This document shows positions 1-9,163 of a stretch of 64,000 nt of DNA, in pieces. Under the pieces are notes generated by a model that worked only from the letters and a program-made list of their open reading frames with translations, was not told the origin of the DNA and did no database searches. Source of the stretch: JACNIZ01 sp964344765 (GTDB taxonomy: Bacteria; Planctomycetota; UBA1135); assembly GCA_964344765.1 (NCBI GenBank), contig CAYFOM010000023.1, positions 1-64,000 of the forward strand, written 5' to 3'. Within the stretch, counting starts at the first letter, position 1, and every line of letters begins with the position of its first letter. A program made the translations under genes and the position numbers.

Positions 1-1359
1 AGCAATGGAATTGAGGGGAATGCAAAAAGTGAATCGCCAAGCATGTCCGCCGATGGTCGCTACGTTGCTTTTCATAGTTACTCCACCAATCTTTATGAGG
101 CCGATCTCAACTATCAGGACGATGTATTTGTTCATGATCGAATGACTGGGCAAACGGAATGCGTCAGCCGTTCGATGGAAGGGTCGACTGGTAACGGTCG
201 TAGTTGGAACCCGGTGATTTCGGGTAATGGCCGTTTCGTGGCCTTCTTAAGTCGCGCCGATAATTTGGTTCCACTGGACACTAATTGGAATGGCGATATT
301 TTTGTTTACGATCGCTATGAGCAAATCATGACGCGCGTCAGTGTGAGCAGCGCAGGAGTGGAGTCAAACTCGTTTAGCGAACAGCCGTCCATTTCTGCAA
401 GCGGTCGAATGATTGCTTTTACAAGTCATGGATCTAATTTGGTAGCCGATGATTTAAACGGCGAACGCGATGTATTTGTTCATGATTTGGTTGCCGCCAC
501 CACGATTCGTGTCAGCGTTGCCAGCGATGGTACGGAAGCCAATGCTTACAGCCATCAGCCATGCATGGCTGCGGATGGAAATGTGGTTGTGTTTACTTCG
601 TATAGCGACGCGTTGCACGAGCTGGATACCAATAAGAATGCAGATGTATATTTGCACGACCTACGCACATCCGAGACCGATTGGATCAGTCATGGAACCG
701 GTATGACGTCGACGAATAAATCGAGCACGCAGCCGGCGGTGACTGCTGATGGACAAATGGTTGTTTTCCAGACCGGAGCGTCGAACTGGTTAAGTGGTGA
801 CACTAACGGAGTGAATGATATTTATCTTTATCATCGCGGATCCGGCGGCCCCGAGCGCATTAGCATCGGTCCGGATGATATTGAGCCGGACATGGCATGC
901 AGCAAGCCGGCGATTAGTGCCGACGGGGGCGAAGTGGTTTACCACACGCGATCCGGCAGCATGTTTGAAGAAGATTCCAACGACAAGGTGGATGTTTACT
1001 TGCGTCGCCGCCCGAGGTTGGCCGACCTGAATCGCGTCATTCTTACCGGCCCCTTAACTGCAAGCACAGGTGAACAAATCCGCGTTTCGTGGGCCGGCGC
1101 TAATCCGGAAACTCGTTATTGGTTGTTGGGCTCGCGCAATCTCAACGGCGCAGTAGTCGGTGGTCATCGACTCGACTTGGGCTTCAACCTCAACGTGATG
1201 GCCGAAGGTGCGAACTTGACCGAAGGACGTGGCTGGGCAGTTTCCAATCCCATCCCACCTGAGGTTGCTGGCTGGACCTACTACCTCGAACTGATCTGCC
1301 AAGACGGCAACGGCGGTTACTTGGACAGCATCGCGCATCCACTGGAGATCAATCTCTAA
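1..1359 (+). CDS. Secreted PD40/TolB-like beta-propeller protein, 5' end outside window
   Basis: The frame is open from base 1, so the N-terminus lies upstream and 452 residues are visible. At least six repeats follow the pattern S-A-D-G-R-x-V-A-F-x-S, then N-L-V/D-T-N and D-V-F-V-H-D, typical of PD40/WD40-like propellers related to TolB. The last 110 residues or so are not propeller. They contain an L-T-A-S-T-G start and a R-Y-W-L-L-G-S segment that resemble the C-terminal module of the FG-GAP proteins elsewhere in this window. No enzyme motif is visible. A secreted or cell-surface role is inferred from the family; the binding partner is unknown. It converges on the gene at 1367 with a 7-base gap. 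Confidence 0.8.
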   Translation, partial: SNGIEGNAKSESPSMSADGRYVAFHSYSTNLYEADLNYQDDVFVHDRMTGQTECVSRSMEGSTGNGRSWNPVISGNGRFVAFLSRADNLVPLDTNWNGDIFVYDRYEQIMTRVSVSSAGVESNSFSEQPSISASGRMIAFTSHGSNLVADDLNGERDVFVHDLVAATTIRVSVASDGTEANAYSHQPCMAADGNVVVFTSYSDALHELDTNKNADVYLHDLRTSETDWISHGTGMTSTNKSSTQPAVTADGQMVVFQTGASNWLSGDTNGVNDIYLYHRGSGGPERISIGPDDIEPDMACSKPAISADGGEVVYHTRSGSMFEEDSNDKVDVYLRRRPRLADLNRVILTGPLTASTGEQIRVSWAGANPETRYWLLGSRNLNGAVVGGHRLDLGFNLNVMAEGANLTEGRGWAVSNPIPPEVAGWTYYLELICQDGNGGYLDSIAHPLEINL

Positions 1360-1366
1360 CCGACAA

Positions 1367-1894
1367 CTATTCTTTTGGCGCCACCCAATGCCATTTCTGG
1401 TCAGCGTGGTGGTACTCGAAGGTCTGAATTCGACGGGCGGTCGTGTCAATGCCATGCGTCCGCCCAACTTCTAAGCTGTAGTCCATGAGCCACGGCAACA
1501 GCGTCATCCACAAAACCGTGAGTAGCGCAAAGATGTCGCAAGCCTGCCGGGCTCGGCGAAGCCGGCGTTCTATGCGCGGTCGTTTGAATTCGCGAATCAC
1601 CTGCATCGCCATCAGCAGCACGCCTCCCCAGATCGCGCACCGCGCAAGGACGACAGCGTTTGCAGTGAATAGAGTTTTCTCCGGGTAGTAAACCGGTTCG
1701 CCAATAACGGAAAGTCCCCATGCCGTGAATGTGAGTGGACCCGGCGAAAACCAGAAGATGTTTCCAAAGACCAAAATCGTCAGTGCCGGCCAACTTAACG
1801 GCAACGGTGAACTTTTAAATATTGCTCGACGGCGACGTTTTGGAGCGGGTCGACGCCGAGCATTTCGAATCTTGTTTGGAGTATAGGGGGCCAT
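1367..1894 (-). CDS. Small membrane protein of unknown function
   Basis: This 175-residue protein starts at an ATG (1892-1894). It has a very basic N-terminus (residues 8-26, rich in Arg and Lys), then about three hydrophobic stretches: around residues 33-55, 78-98 and 118-136. Between the second and third lies another Arg-rich cytoplasmic-looking segment. I do not recognise a family. The basic N-terminus and positive loops fit an inner-membrane protein. It is divergent from the FG-GAP gene at 2017, with 122 bases between them that must hold both promoters; no convincing promoter could be picked out there. Confidence 0.6.
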   Translation of the reverse strand: MAPYTPNKIRNARRRPAPKRRRRAIFKSSPLPLSWPALTILVFGNIFWFSPGPLTFTAWGLSVIGEPVYYPEKTLFTANAVVLARCAIWGGVLLMAMQVIREFKRPRIERRLRRARQACDIFALLTVLWMTLLPWLMDYSLEVGRTHGIDTTARRIQTFEYHHADQKWHWVAPKE

Positions 1895-2016
1895 ACATTT
1901 TGATTCGGAAGGACATATTCCGGCTTTCAGGATTTCATTTCCCTTGCATTTGAGTCACCGTTCAGAATTTTTGCAAGAAACCGGGAAAGAACTCCGGAAT
2001 CTGGGAATATTGAAGT

Positions 2017-3579
2017 GTGTTGACCTCCCTCCCCACACTACTCCTGGCCCTCAGTGCGCAAAGCGGGGCCGATCTTTATCACATCGATGGGCAGTACAAC
2101 AACGGCGCTTTGGGCGGCGTGATTGCTTCGATTGAAGACCTGAACGGCGACGGCATCAATGAAATGCTGATTGGCGGCGAGCGCTACTCGTCGTCGGCTT
2201 CGACTTTGTTGGTTTCCGGCGTCGATGGCAGTTTGATTCACTCCTTCGGCACGCCGCCGCATGGTGAATCGGTGGCCGATTGCGGCGACGTCAACGGCGA
2301 TGGTTTCCACGACCTGATCATCGGCGACATTTTTGCGTCGACCACGCCGATCAAAGCGGGCAAAGCCTGGGTGTATTCAGGCGCCGCGCCTTATGGATTG
2401 ATTTATGAATTCACCGGAACGCAAGCCGATCAATATTTGGGTGGCGCAGTAACCGGAATGGGTGATTTAAACGCCGATGGATACGACGACTTCGCCATCG
2501 GTTCATGGGGCAAGCACACGCCGACCGCATTTGCCGGAATGGTTGAGATTTACTCCGGCGCCGACGGTTCGCTGATGCAAACCATCAGCGGTGATTTTGA
2601 CCACGGTTACTTCGGCGAATCCATCGCCTCCATCGAAGACACCGACGGCGACGGTCTGCGCGATTTACTGATCGGCGCTACCGGCGAAGGCCCGATCGGT
2701 CGCGAAGGCGTGGCTTATCTGTACTCCGGTGGCAGCGGCGCGTTGCTGTACTCGTGGCAAGGCGCCAAGTACAACGACCGCATGGGTCACAAAGTTGCCA
2801 ATGCCGGTGACGTCAACGGCGACGGAATCGGCGACGCATTGGTTTCCGCATACTTCGCCGGCGGCAACGGCGAGGTATTTATCTACTCCGGCGCCGACGG
2901 CAGCGAGTTAATTCGCGTGCGCGGCTTCAACCCGGGTGAGGTCATGGGTCGTTCGGTAGACGGCGGTCAAGATTTAGACGGCGACGGCTACGACGACTTC
3001 ATTGTTGGTTCGGATCACTTTTACGTGTCCGGTGGCTACACCGGTTTTGTGCGCGTATTCAGCGGCCGCACCGGCGACATGATGCAGCTTTACACCGGCG
3101 GCAGCGACACCGCTCGTTTGGGCGTGGCGGTTGAAATGATCGGCGATGTCGACGGCGATGGTGTTTGCGATTTGGCTGCCGGCGCGATGGATGAAGACAC
3201 GCCGAATGGTTGGGAGACCGGGCGCGTGTTTGTGTTCTCCGGCGTGCGTCAAGGCAAGTTGCTGGAAGCACAAGATCTGGCCGCCGGCGAAACCACGACG
3301 ATGCGCTTGTCCGGATGCGATCCGACCAGTTCCGCGGTCTTCGCTTATTCGCTCGCCGGTCCCGGCCCTAGCGGATCGCCGTTCGGCCCGGTGGATCTGA
3401 CGCCGCCAATTCAAACCCTGCCGCCGATCGCCTGCGACGCAACCGGAACCGCAACCGCCGCGATGGGTCCGCTGCCGATGTCCACCGGCGGTCTGTTGGT
3501 GTGGGCGCAAGCCGCCGAATTGTTCGCAGCAGGTGGTGGGGAACTTTCGCACTCCCTCGAATTGGAAGTGCGCGAGTAG
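2017..3579 (+). CDS. Secreted FG-GAP seven-bladed propeller protein (paralogue A)
   Basis: The protein has 520 residues from a GTG start (TTG at 2020 is an alternative). The N-terminus is a short signal peptide ending near A-L-S-A-Q. Seven calcium-loop repeats of the form D-x-N/D-x-D-G-x-x-D-x-x-I/V-G are visible, such as DLNGDGINEMLIGG, DVNGDGFHDLIIGD and DLDGDGYDDFIVGS. This fits a seven-bladed FG-GAP/integrin-alpha-like propeller. Its last 110 residues are more diverged than in the other paralogues of the window and only weakly match their shared module. FG-GAP proteins are usually extracellular binding proteins; the ligand is unknown. Confidence 0.85.
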   Translation: MLTSLPTLLLALSAQSGADLYHIDGQYNNGALGGVIASIEDLNGDGINEMLIGGERYSSSASTLLVSGVDGSLIHSFGTPPHGESVADCGDVNGDGFHDLIIGDIFASTTPIKAGKAWVYSGAAPYGLIYEFTGTQADQYLGGAVTGMGDLNADGYDDFAIGSWGKHTPTAFAGMVEIYSGADGSLMQTISGDFDHGYFGESIASIEDTDGDGLRDLLIGATGEGPIGREGVAYLYSGGSGALLYSWQGAKYNDRMGHKVANAGDVNGDGIGDALVSAYFAGGNGEVFIYSGADGSELIRVRGFNPGEVMGRSVDGGQDLDGDGYDDFIVGSDHFYVSGGYTGFVRVFSGRTGDMMQLYTGGSDTARLGVAVEMIGDVDGDGVCDLAAGAMDEDTPNGWETGRVFVFSGVRQGKLLEAQDLAAGETTTMRLSGCDPTSSAVFAYSLAGPGPSGSPFGPVDLTPPIQTLPPIACDATGTATAAMGPLPMSTGGLLVWAQAAELFAAGGGELSHSLELEVRE

Positions 3580-3621
3580 CTCGATTGCCGTCCGCAGCCG
3601 TCGCGCGGTTAAAATTTGCGC

Positions 3622-4437
3622 GTGAAGAAGATCGCCTTTGTTTACGACTTCGACGGAACGCTGGCCGAGGGCAACATCCAAGAGCATTCACTGTTGGGTG
3701 CCCTCGGCTACGACCCGGATCCCTTCTGGGACAAAGTCGAAAAATTGGCCGAGCAGCAGGACGCCGACGAGATTCTCGTTTACCTGCAGCAAATGATCGA
3801 AGCCGCACGAGAGGCGGGCACGCCGTTGACGCGTGAAATGCTGGCCAAGCACGGCGCTGGTATTCAGCTATTCCCCGGTGTCGAAAAATGGTTCGAGCGC
3901 ATCAATCGCTATGCGCGCGAGGAATGTGAGCTGGAGCCGCAACATTTCATCATTTCATCGGGCAATTTGGAAATGATCGAAGGCACCAACATCGCCGATG
4001 AATTCACGCGTATTTTCGCCTGCAAGTTTTTGTTCGATGAGAGCGGACATGCATGTTGGCCGGGCGTCGGCGTGAACTACACGACCAAAACGCAATACCT
4101 ATTCCGCATCAACAAAGGCATTCACAACTTCCACGACAGCAAAGCGCTGAACAAGTGGATGGACGAAGAAGACCGCTCGGTGCCGTTCGACCGCATGATT
4201 TTCTTCGGCGACGGAGACACCGACATCCCAGCAATGAAGCTGGTCAAACTACAAGGCGGTTACTCCATCGCCGTCTTCGACAACAAGCTATGGGCCGAGC
4301 CGGCGTGCCAGGAAAAAATCCACAAGCTAATCAGCGAAGACCGCGTCAGCTACGTCGCCCCAGGTGACTACGAAAAAGCCAGCTTGCTCGACGTCACCGT
4401 CAAAGGATTGCTGAAGCGCATGGCGAGAAAACAATGA
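3622..4437 (+). CDS. HAD-superfamily hydrolase
   Basis: The protein has 271 residues. The GTG at 3622 is preferred over the TTG at 3616 because it puts the strand-1 motif at residues 9-13 (D-F-D-G-T), with D9 and D11 as nucleophile and acid/base. Motif IV is the late G-D-G-D-T-D-I-P-A-M sequence, which binds magnesium. Between them is an I-I-S-S-G segment (motif II Ser). The cap insertion sits between motifs I and II, as in phosphoserine-phosphatase-like HAD enzymes. The substrate cannot be told from sequence. It stands alone between paralogue A and the convergent asd gene. Confidence 0.8.
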   Translation: MKKIAFVYDFDGTLAEGNIQEHSLLGALGYDPDPFWDKVEKLAEQQDADEILVYLQQMIEAAREAGTPLTREMLAKHGAGIQLFPGVEKWFERINRYAREECELEPQHFIISSGNLEMIEGTNIADEFTRIFACKFLFDESGHACWPGVGVNYTTKTQYLFRINKGIHNFHDSKALNKWMDEEDRSVPFDRMIFFGDGDTDIPAMKLVKLQGGYSIAVFDNKLWAEPACQEKIHKLISEDRVSYVAPGDYEKASLLDVTVKGLLKRMARKQ

Positions 4438-4471
4438 GTACGGACTGTTGAAGGTGGCATTTCGGTGCAAA

Positions 4472-4490
4472 TTCAAAATTGCATTTTGAA
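4472..4490. terminator. AT-rich hairpin between convergent genes
   Basis: An 8-base inverted repeat (TTCAAAAT, loop TGC, ATTTTGAA) sits between the HAD gene and the convergent asd gene, just downstream of the asd stop. Its A/T-rich flanks could let it act as a weak bidirectional terminator. There is no long T-run, so this is tentative. Confidence 0.35.
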
Positions 4491-4491
4491 A

Positions 4492-5526
4492 TTACCCCGA
4501 TTGCAGCCAAGCTTCAGCGATTTGGATGGCGTTGGTTGCGGCGCCTTTGCGTAGGTTGTCGCCGGCTTGCCACATCATGACTTCGCGTGGGTCGTCGGGG
4601 TTGACGCGGACGCGGCCGATGTAGACGTCATCCACTCCGGCGGCGTCGTCGGGGATGGGGTAGAGCGCTTGGGTTGGGTCGTCCATGACCACTGAACCGG
4701 AATGAGCGTTGACTGCTTCGTGAATCGCATCCAAAGTCATTTCGCGTTCGCAACGCAGCAACATCGACGCGCAGTGACCGACTTCAACCGGCACGCGCAC
4801 GCAGGTGGCGGCTACATCAAAATCGGGCAGGTTCATGATCTTGCGCGATTCATGCACCAGCTTCAGTTCTTCGTCGGTCCAATCATTCACAAAAGAACCA
4901 CACTGCGGCAACACGTTGTTGTGCAACTTGCGCGGGAAGATGGACGTCGGCGTGTTGGAAGACTGCGCGCCACTGCCATCGCCACCGATTGCATCGGCGT
5001 CGGCGCGGACTTGATTGCGCAACTCGGTGATTCCCGGTTCACCGGCACCGCTGGCGGCTTGCAAGGTGGTGACCCACATTGACCTCAATCCGGCAATTTG
5101 ATGCACCGGCCAAATCGCTTGCAGCACGCCGATGGTCGAGCAATTCGGACTGGCAATAATCGACGGCTCATCCGGAATGGTGTGCGCATTGATCTCCGGC
5201 ACCACCAACGGCACCTCCGGATCCATGCGCCAGGTCGACGACTTATCAATCACCGTCGCGCCGCGCTCGACTGCCGCCGGGGCAAGAGTCTTCGACAGCG
5301 CGCCGGTCGCGGCGAAAAACACCAAGTCCACGCCTTCAAACGCATCCGGCGTCGCCTCGCGCACCACCACGTCGTCGCCGCGGAATTTCACCGTGGTTCC
5401 GGCCGAACGCGCGCTGGCCAGCGGCACCAATTCCGAGCACGGGAAGTTGCGCTGCTCCATCAAACGCAACAAAGTTTCGCCCACTACACCAGTAGCGCCG
5501 ACTACGGCTAAACGAGGAGGGTTCAT
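4492..5526 (-). CDS. asd: Aspartate-semialdehyde dehydrogenase
   Basis: This enzyme reduces aspartyl phosphate to aspartate semialdehyde with NADPH, the second step of the aspartate family pathway. The ATG at 5526 gives 344 residues and places the nucleotide-binding G-A-T-G-V-V-G at residues 10-16. The catalytic Cys is C129 in S-P-N-C-S-T-I-G. A V-G-H-C segment in the C-terminal part matches the conserved His region. An in-frame upstream extension of 35 codons has no family similarity and was not used. The gene is divergent from thrA with 77 bases between, so the two may share control. Length matches the family. Confidence 0.93.
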   Translation of the reverse strand: MNPPRLAVVGATGVVGETLLRLMEQRNFPCSELVPLASARSAGTTVKFRGDDVVVREATPDAFEGVDLVFFAATGALSKTLAPAAVERGATVIDKSSTWRMDPEVPLVVPEINAHTIPDEPSIIASPNCSTIGVLQAIWPVHQIAGLRSMWVTTLQAASGAGEPGITELRNQVRADADAIGGDGSGAQSSNTPTSIFPRKLHNNVLPQCGSFVNDWTDEELKLVHESRKIMNLPDFDVAATCVRVPVEVGHCASMLLRCEREMTLDAIHEAVNAHSGSVVMDDPTQALYPIPDDAAGVDDVYIGRVRVNPDDPREVMMWQAGDNLRKGAATNAIQIAEAWLQSG

Positions 5527-5543
5527 ATAGCCGAAATTAACTA

Positions 5544-5584
5544 GACCCCGGACCCCGCACAAGGGGGCCCATCCCATCGGGGTC
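5544..5584. promoter_or_regulatory. GACCCCG repeats in the asd/thrA divergent spacer
   Basis: The 77-base spacer between asd and thrA carries GACCCCG twice in direct tandem (5544-5550, 5551-5557) and its inverted copy CGGGGTC at 5578-5584. Such a layout could be an operator read by a regulator of both genes, or an RNA hairpin in a thrA leader. No leader peptide rich in Thr or Ile was found in the spacer, so classical attenuation is not supported. Confidence 0.35.
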
Positions 5585-5603
5585 AATCTCCTACAATTTC
5601 CCC

Positions 5604-8111
5604 ATGGCCAGCGACCAGAAATCCCCCTCAAGCTGGGTCGTTCATAAGTTCGGCGGCACTAGCCTTGCCGACTCCGCCCATTACGTGCGCGTGCATCAGT
5701 TGCTGCACGACCGCGGCGAGAGCCATCAAGCGGTGGTTGTGTCGGCGATGGCCGGAATTACCGATCATTTGCTTGGATTGGTCGATCTAGCAGCCAATCA
5801 AAAGCCGCTGGATCGCGAGCTGGAGGAGCTCCACCAAATTCAGCGCGCCGCGACCCAGGATTTGGGCGACGCCGAGCTGCTGGCCGCGCTGGAATCCGAC
5901 ATCTCGGATATCGGCGACATCCTGCACTCCACCAGTTTGATCGGCCACGCCGGACAGCTGGTATTGGACCGCATTTCCGGCTATGGCGAACTGTGGTCGG
6001 CGCGCCAACTGGCGGCTTATTTGAAGGCCCAAGGCGTCAACGCCGAATTTGTCGACGCGCGCGACTTCATCACCACCGAAATCGGTGAGATGGGGCCGAG
6101 CATTCATTGGAAGACGTCGGCGCTGCGCTTTGAAGATGTGCTGGCGGCGGCGAGTACCAACCACGCCGGCGATGGCGAGGCAAAAACGCTGGTGGTCACC
6201 GGTTTCATTGCTCGCGATCCGAAGGGGCACACCGCAACTTTAGGGCGCAACGGCAGCGATTATTCGGCGTCGATCGTCGGCAAGCTGCTGCACGCCGCGG
6301 CGATCAATATTTGGACCGACGTCGACGGCGTGATGAGTGCCGACCCGCGTTTGGTGCCGAATGCCCAGGTGTTGGAATCGCTTTCCTTCGACGAAGCGCT
6401 GGAGCTGGCCTACTTCGGCGCCAGTGTGCTGCATCCGCTAACGATGATGCCGGCGATCCAAGCGCAGATCCCGGTCTATATCCGCAACACCTTTAACCCC
6501 GGCGCGACGCCGACCTGCATTGGGCCGACGTCGACCGAGGATTTCGCAATTAAAGGAATCAGTGCAACATCCGGTCTGGCGCTGATCAACCTCGAAGGCA
6601 GCGGCATGATCGGCGTGCCCGGCACCGCGCGGCGTGTGTTTGGCGCGATCAAACGGCGTGGCATCTCGGTGGTGATGATTTCGCAAGCCAACTCCGAGCA
6701 TTCGATTTGCTTCGTCGTGCGCGAAATCGATGCCGACGCCACCAAAGCCGCGCTGAAGGAGGAATTCGACCGCGAACTGCACGACGGCATGGTGCAAAAC
6801 ATCGCCGTCAACGCCAACTGCAGCATTCTTGCCGTGGTCGGCGACGCGATGGTCGGTCAAGTCGGCGTGGCCGCGCAGTTTTTCAGCGCGCTGGCCGGTG
6901 CCGGCATCAGTATTCGCGCCATTGCTCAGGGGTCGTCGGAACGCAACATTTCGACGGTGATCGATTCCGAGCAAGTGCAGCGCGCGGTGCGTGCGGTGCA
7001 TGCGGCGTTTTACCTGTCGCCGCAAACGCTGTCGATCGGCTTGGTCGGCGCCGGAAAGGTGGGCGCCGAATTTCTGATGCAGCTGAGCAAGGAGCAGCAG
7101 CGCTTAAAAGAAGAATCGAACATCGACCTGCGTGTACGCGCCATCGCGACGTCGAAAACCATGTTGTTGAGCGAGCACAGCATCGATCTCAACACCTGGC
7201 GCGATCAACTCGACGCCCACGGCGGTGCGTTGGATTTGGCCGCGCTGCAAAGTCACATCAAAGCCGAGCACATGCCGCATGCGGCGATGATCGATTGCAC
7301 GGCAAGCGAAGAGGTCGGCCACTTGCATGGCTCGTGGCTGCGCGCCGGCATTCACGTGATGACGGCGAACAAGTTGGCCAATGCCGCCGGCTTGCCTTAC
7401 TACAAGCAGATTCGCGATTGCGCCGGCGTCGGCAACGCGCGTTACTTCTATGAAGCCACTGTCGGTGCCGGCCTGCCGGTGATCAAGGTGCTGGAAGATT
7501 TGCAGCAAACCGGCGACCGCGTGCATTCGATCGAAGGCGTGTTTTCGGGCACGCTGGCGTACTTGTTCAACAGTTTCGACGGCAGCGTGCCGTTTTCCGA
7601 ATTGGTGCACAAGGCTTGGAAAATGGGCTACACCGAGCCCGATCCGCGCGAGGATTTGTCCGGCAACGACGTCGCGCGCAAGTTGGTGATCTTGGCTCGT
7701 GAAATGGGCATGGAAATCAGCGTCGACGACATTCAGCTGGAAGGTTTGATGTCGGATGAGGTGCGCGATCTGACCGACGCCGGCGACATGGATGCGATGT
7801 TCCAAGCAATGGCCAAGAGCGACGATGAAATGGCTGAGCGATTGGCCGGTGCGCGCGAGCGGAACTGCGTGTTGCGATTCGTCGGCAGGCTCGATGAAAA
7901 CGGCTCGGCGTTCGTCGGTCTGAGTGAATTGCCGGTGGAGCACTCGTTTGCTCACACCAACCTGACCGACAACGTGATCCAGTTCCAAACGGATCGCTAC
8001 TTAGAGAACCCATTGGTGGTGCAAGGGCCGGGCGCGGGCACCGGCGTGACGGCAGCCGGCGTTTTTGCCGATCTACTTCGCTTGTGCGGAGACTTGGGGG
8101 CGCATGTTTAA
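5604..8111 (+). CDS. thrA: Bifunctional aspartokinase / homoserine dehydrogenase
   Basis: This 835-residue fusion catalyses the first and third steps from aspartate to threonine. The kinase domain opens with K-F-G-G-T-S near residue 14 and runs to about 290. Two ACT-type regulatory domains lie at about 310-465, where threonine feedback is expected. The homoserine dehydrogenase domain begins near residue 477 with G-L-V-G-A-G-K-V-G, an NAD(P)-binding motif. Length and order match the ThrA/MetL family. Its end overlaps the thrB start by 8 bases, so translation is probably coupled. There is no good Shine-Dalgarno sequence before the ATG. Confidence 0.95.
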   Translation: MASDQKSPSSWVVHKFGGTSLADSAHYVRVHQLLHDRGESHQAVVVSAMAGITDHLLGLVDLAANQKPLDRELEELHQIQRAATQDLGDAELLAALESDISDIGDILHSTSLIGHAGQLVLDRISGYGELWSARQLAAYLKAQGVNAEFVDARDFITTEIGEMGPSIHWKTSALRFEDVLAAASTNHAGDGEAKTLVVTGFIARDPKGHTATLGRNGSDYSASIVGKLLHAAAINIWTDVDGVMSADPRLVPNAQVLESLSFDEALELAYFGASVLHPLTMMPAIQAQIPVYIRNTFNPGATPTCIGPTSTEDFAIKGISATSGLALINLEGSGMIGVPGTARRVFGAIKRRGISVVMISQANSEHSICFVVREIDADATKAALKEEFDRELHDGMVQNIAVNANCSILAVVGDAMVGQVGVAAQFFSALAGAGISIRAIAQGSSERNISTVIDSEQVQRAVRAVHAAFYLSPQTLSIGLVGAGKVGAEFLMQLSKEQQRLKEESNIDLRVRAIATSKTMLLSEHSIDLNTWRDQLDAHGGALDLAALQSHIKAEHMPHAAMIDCTASEEVGHLHGSWLRAGIHVMTANKLANAAGLPYYKQIRDCAGVGNARYFYEATVGAGLPVIKVLEDLQQTGDRVHSIEGVFSGTLAYLFNSFDGSVPFSELVHKAWKMGYTEPDPREDLSGNDVARKLVILAREMGMEISVDDIQLEGLMSDEVRDLTDAGDMDAMFQAMAKSDDEMAERLAGARERNCVLRFVGRLDENGSAFVGLSELPVEHSFAHTNLTDNVIQFQTDRYLENPLVVQGPGAGTGVTAAGVFADLLRLCGDLGAHV

Positions 8112-9159
8112 TCCAGCCGTTTCGGAAGCCACGGCGATGGCACCGGCAAGTGTCGGCAACGTTGCGGTTGGCTTTGATTTGCTCGGTCATGCGTTGCAGG
8201 GTGCCGGCGACACGGTGACCGCGCGTCGCTGCGATCGTCCGGGTGTACATGTCAGCAAGATCAGTGGTTTGGTCACCGATCTGCCCAGCGACGCGAACAA
8301 AAACACTGCCAGTGCTGCTGTGCTGGCGATGTGGAATCGCTTGCGGCTAGGCGAAGACGAATCGGTTGCAGCTACAACCGGAGTTGAGTTGGAGATCCAC
8401 AAAGGCATTCCACTGGCTTCTGGAATGGGCGGTTCGGCGGCGTCGGCTGTGGCTGCGGTGGCGGCGCTGAACGGTTTGTTGGCGGATCCGTTGCCGATTT
8501 TGGAGCTGTATCCCTTCGCTTTAGCCGGTGAGGTGGTGGCCAGTGGTGGTGAGCTGGATGAAGACGGCAACATCAAAAAAGGCGCGGCGCATGGCGACAA
8601 CGTTGCCGCGTCGTTGCTGGGTGGCTTGACCCTGTGCCACCCCGACCCCAAGCGCCTGCCGTTGCGTTTGGCAGTGCCCGGCTCGCTGCAATGCGTGTTG
8701 GTGCACCCCGATTTGGAAATCCGCACCGCCGACGCGCGCGCCATTCTGCCGGCCGAAGTGCCACTCAAAACTGCAGTCGGCCAAAGCGGCAACCTAGCTT
8801 GGTTGCTGGCCGGTTGCCAAAGCGGTCGCGTCGATTGGATTCGTGGCGCGTTGAGCGACATCTTGGTCGAACCGTACCGTAAAGCGCTGATTCCGGGCTT
8901 TGAACAAGTCCAACAGCTTGCGATGGAGCGCGGTGCAGTCGGCTGCTCCATTTCAGGCGCGGGTCCCAGCGTGTTCGCTTGGTTCGAAACCGGGAATCCA
9001 GCCACCGATACCGACGCCGGCCACGTTCGCCCAGCTACCGAGCTACCTGCAATCGCCGACGAAATCGCCGCAGTCTTCGCCGCCCAAAACCTGACGTCGA
9101 CCTCGCTGATTTGCCCGGTAGACTGCCCTGGAGTGCAACTGCTCAACCCCAACGCCTGA
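8104..9159 (+). CDS. thrB: Homoserine kinase
   Basis: ThrB phosphorylates homoserine using ATP. The ATG at 8104 gives 351 residues starting M-F-N-P and puts A-P-A-S-V-G-N close to the N-terminus, as in GHMP kinases. The GHMP phosphate-binding loop L-A-S-G-M-G-G-S-A-A-S is at about residues 103-113. The C-terminal G-C-S-I-S-G-A-G-P-S motif is also present. The longer in-frame start at 8065 lies deep inside thrA and is unlikely. The gene lies between thrA (8-base overlap) and thrC (4-base gap). Confidence 0.93.
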   Translation: MFNPAVSEATAMAPASVGNVAVGFDLLGHALQGAGDTVTARRCDRPGVHVSKISGLVTDLPSDANKNTASAAVLAMWNRLRLGEDESVAATTGVELEIHKGIPLASGMGGSAASAVAAVAALNGLLADPLPILELYPFALAGEVVASGGELDEDGNIKKGAAHGDNVAASLLGGLTLCHPDPKRLPLRLAVPGSLQCVLVHPDLEIRTADARAILPAEVPLKTAVGQSGNLAWLLAGCQSGRVDWIRGALSDILVEPYRKALIPGFEQVQQLAMERGAVGCSISGAGPSVFAWFETGNPATDTDAGHVRPATELPAIADEIAAVFAAQNLTSTSLICPVDCPGVQLLNPNA

Positions 9160-9163
9160 CGCT

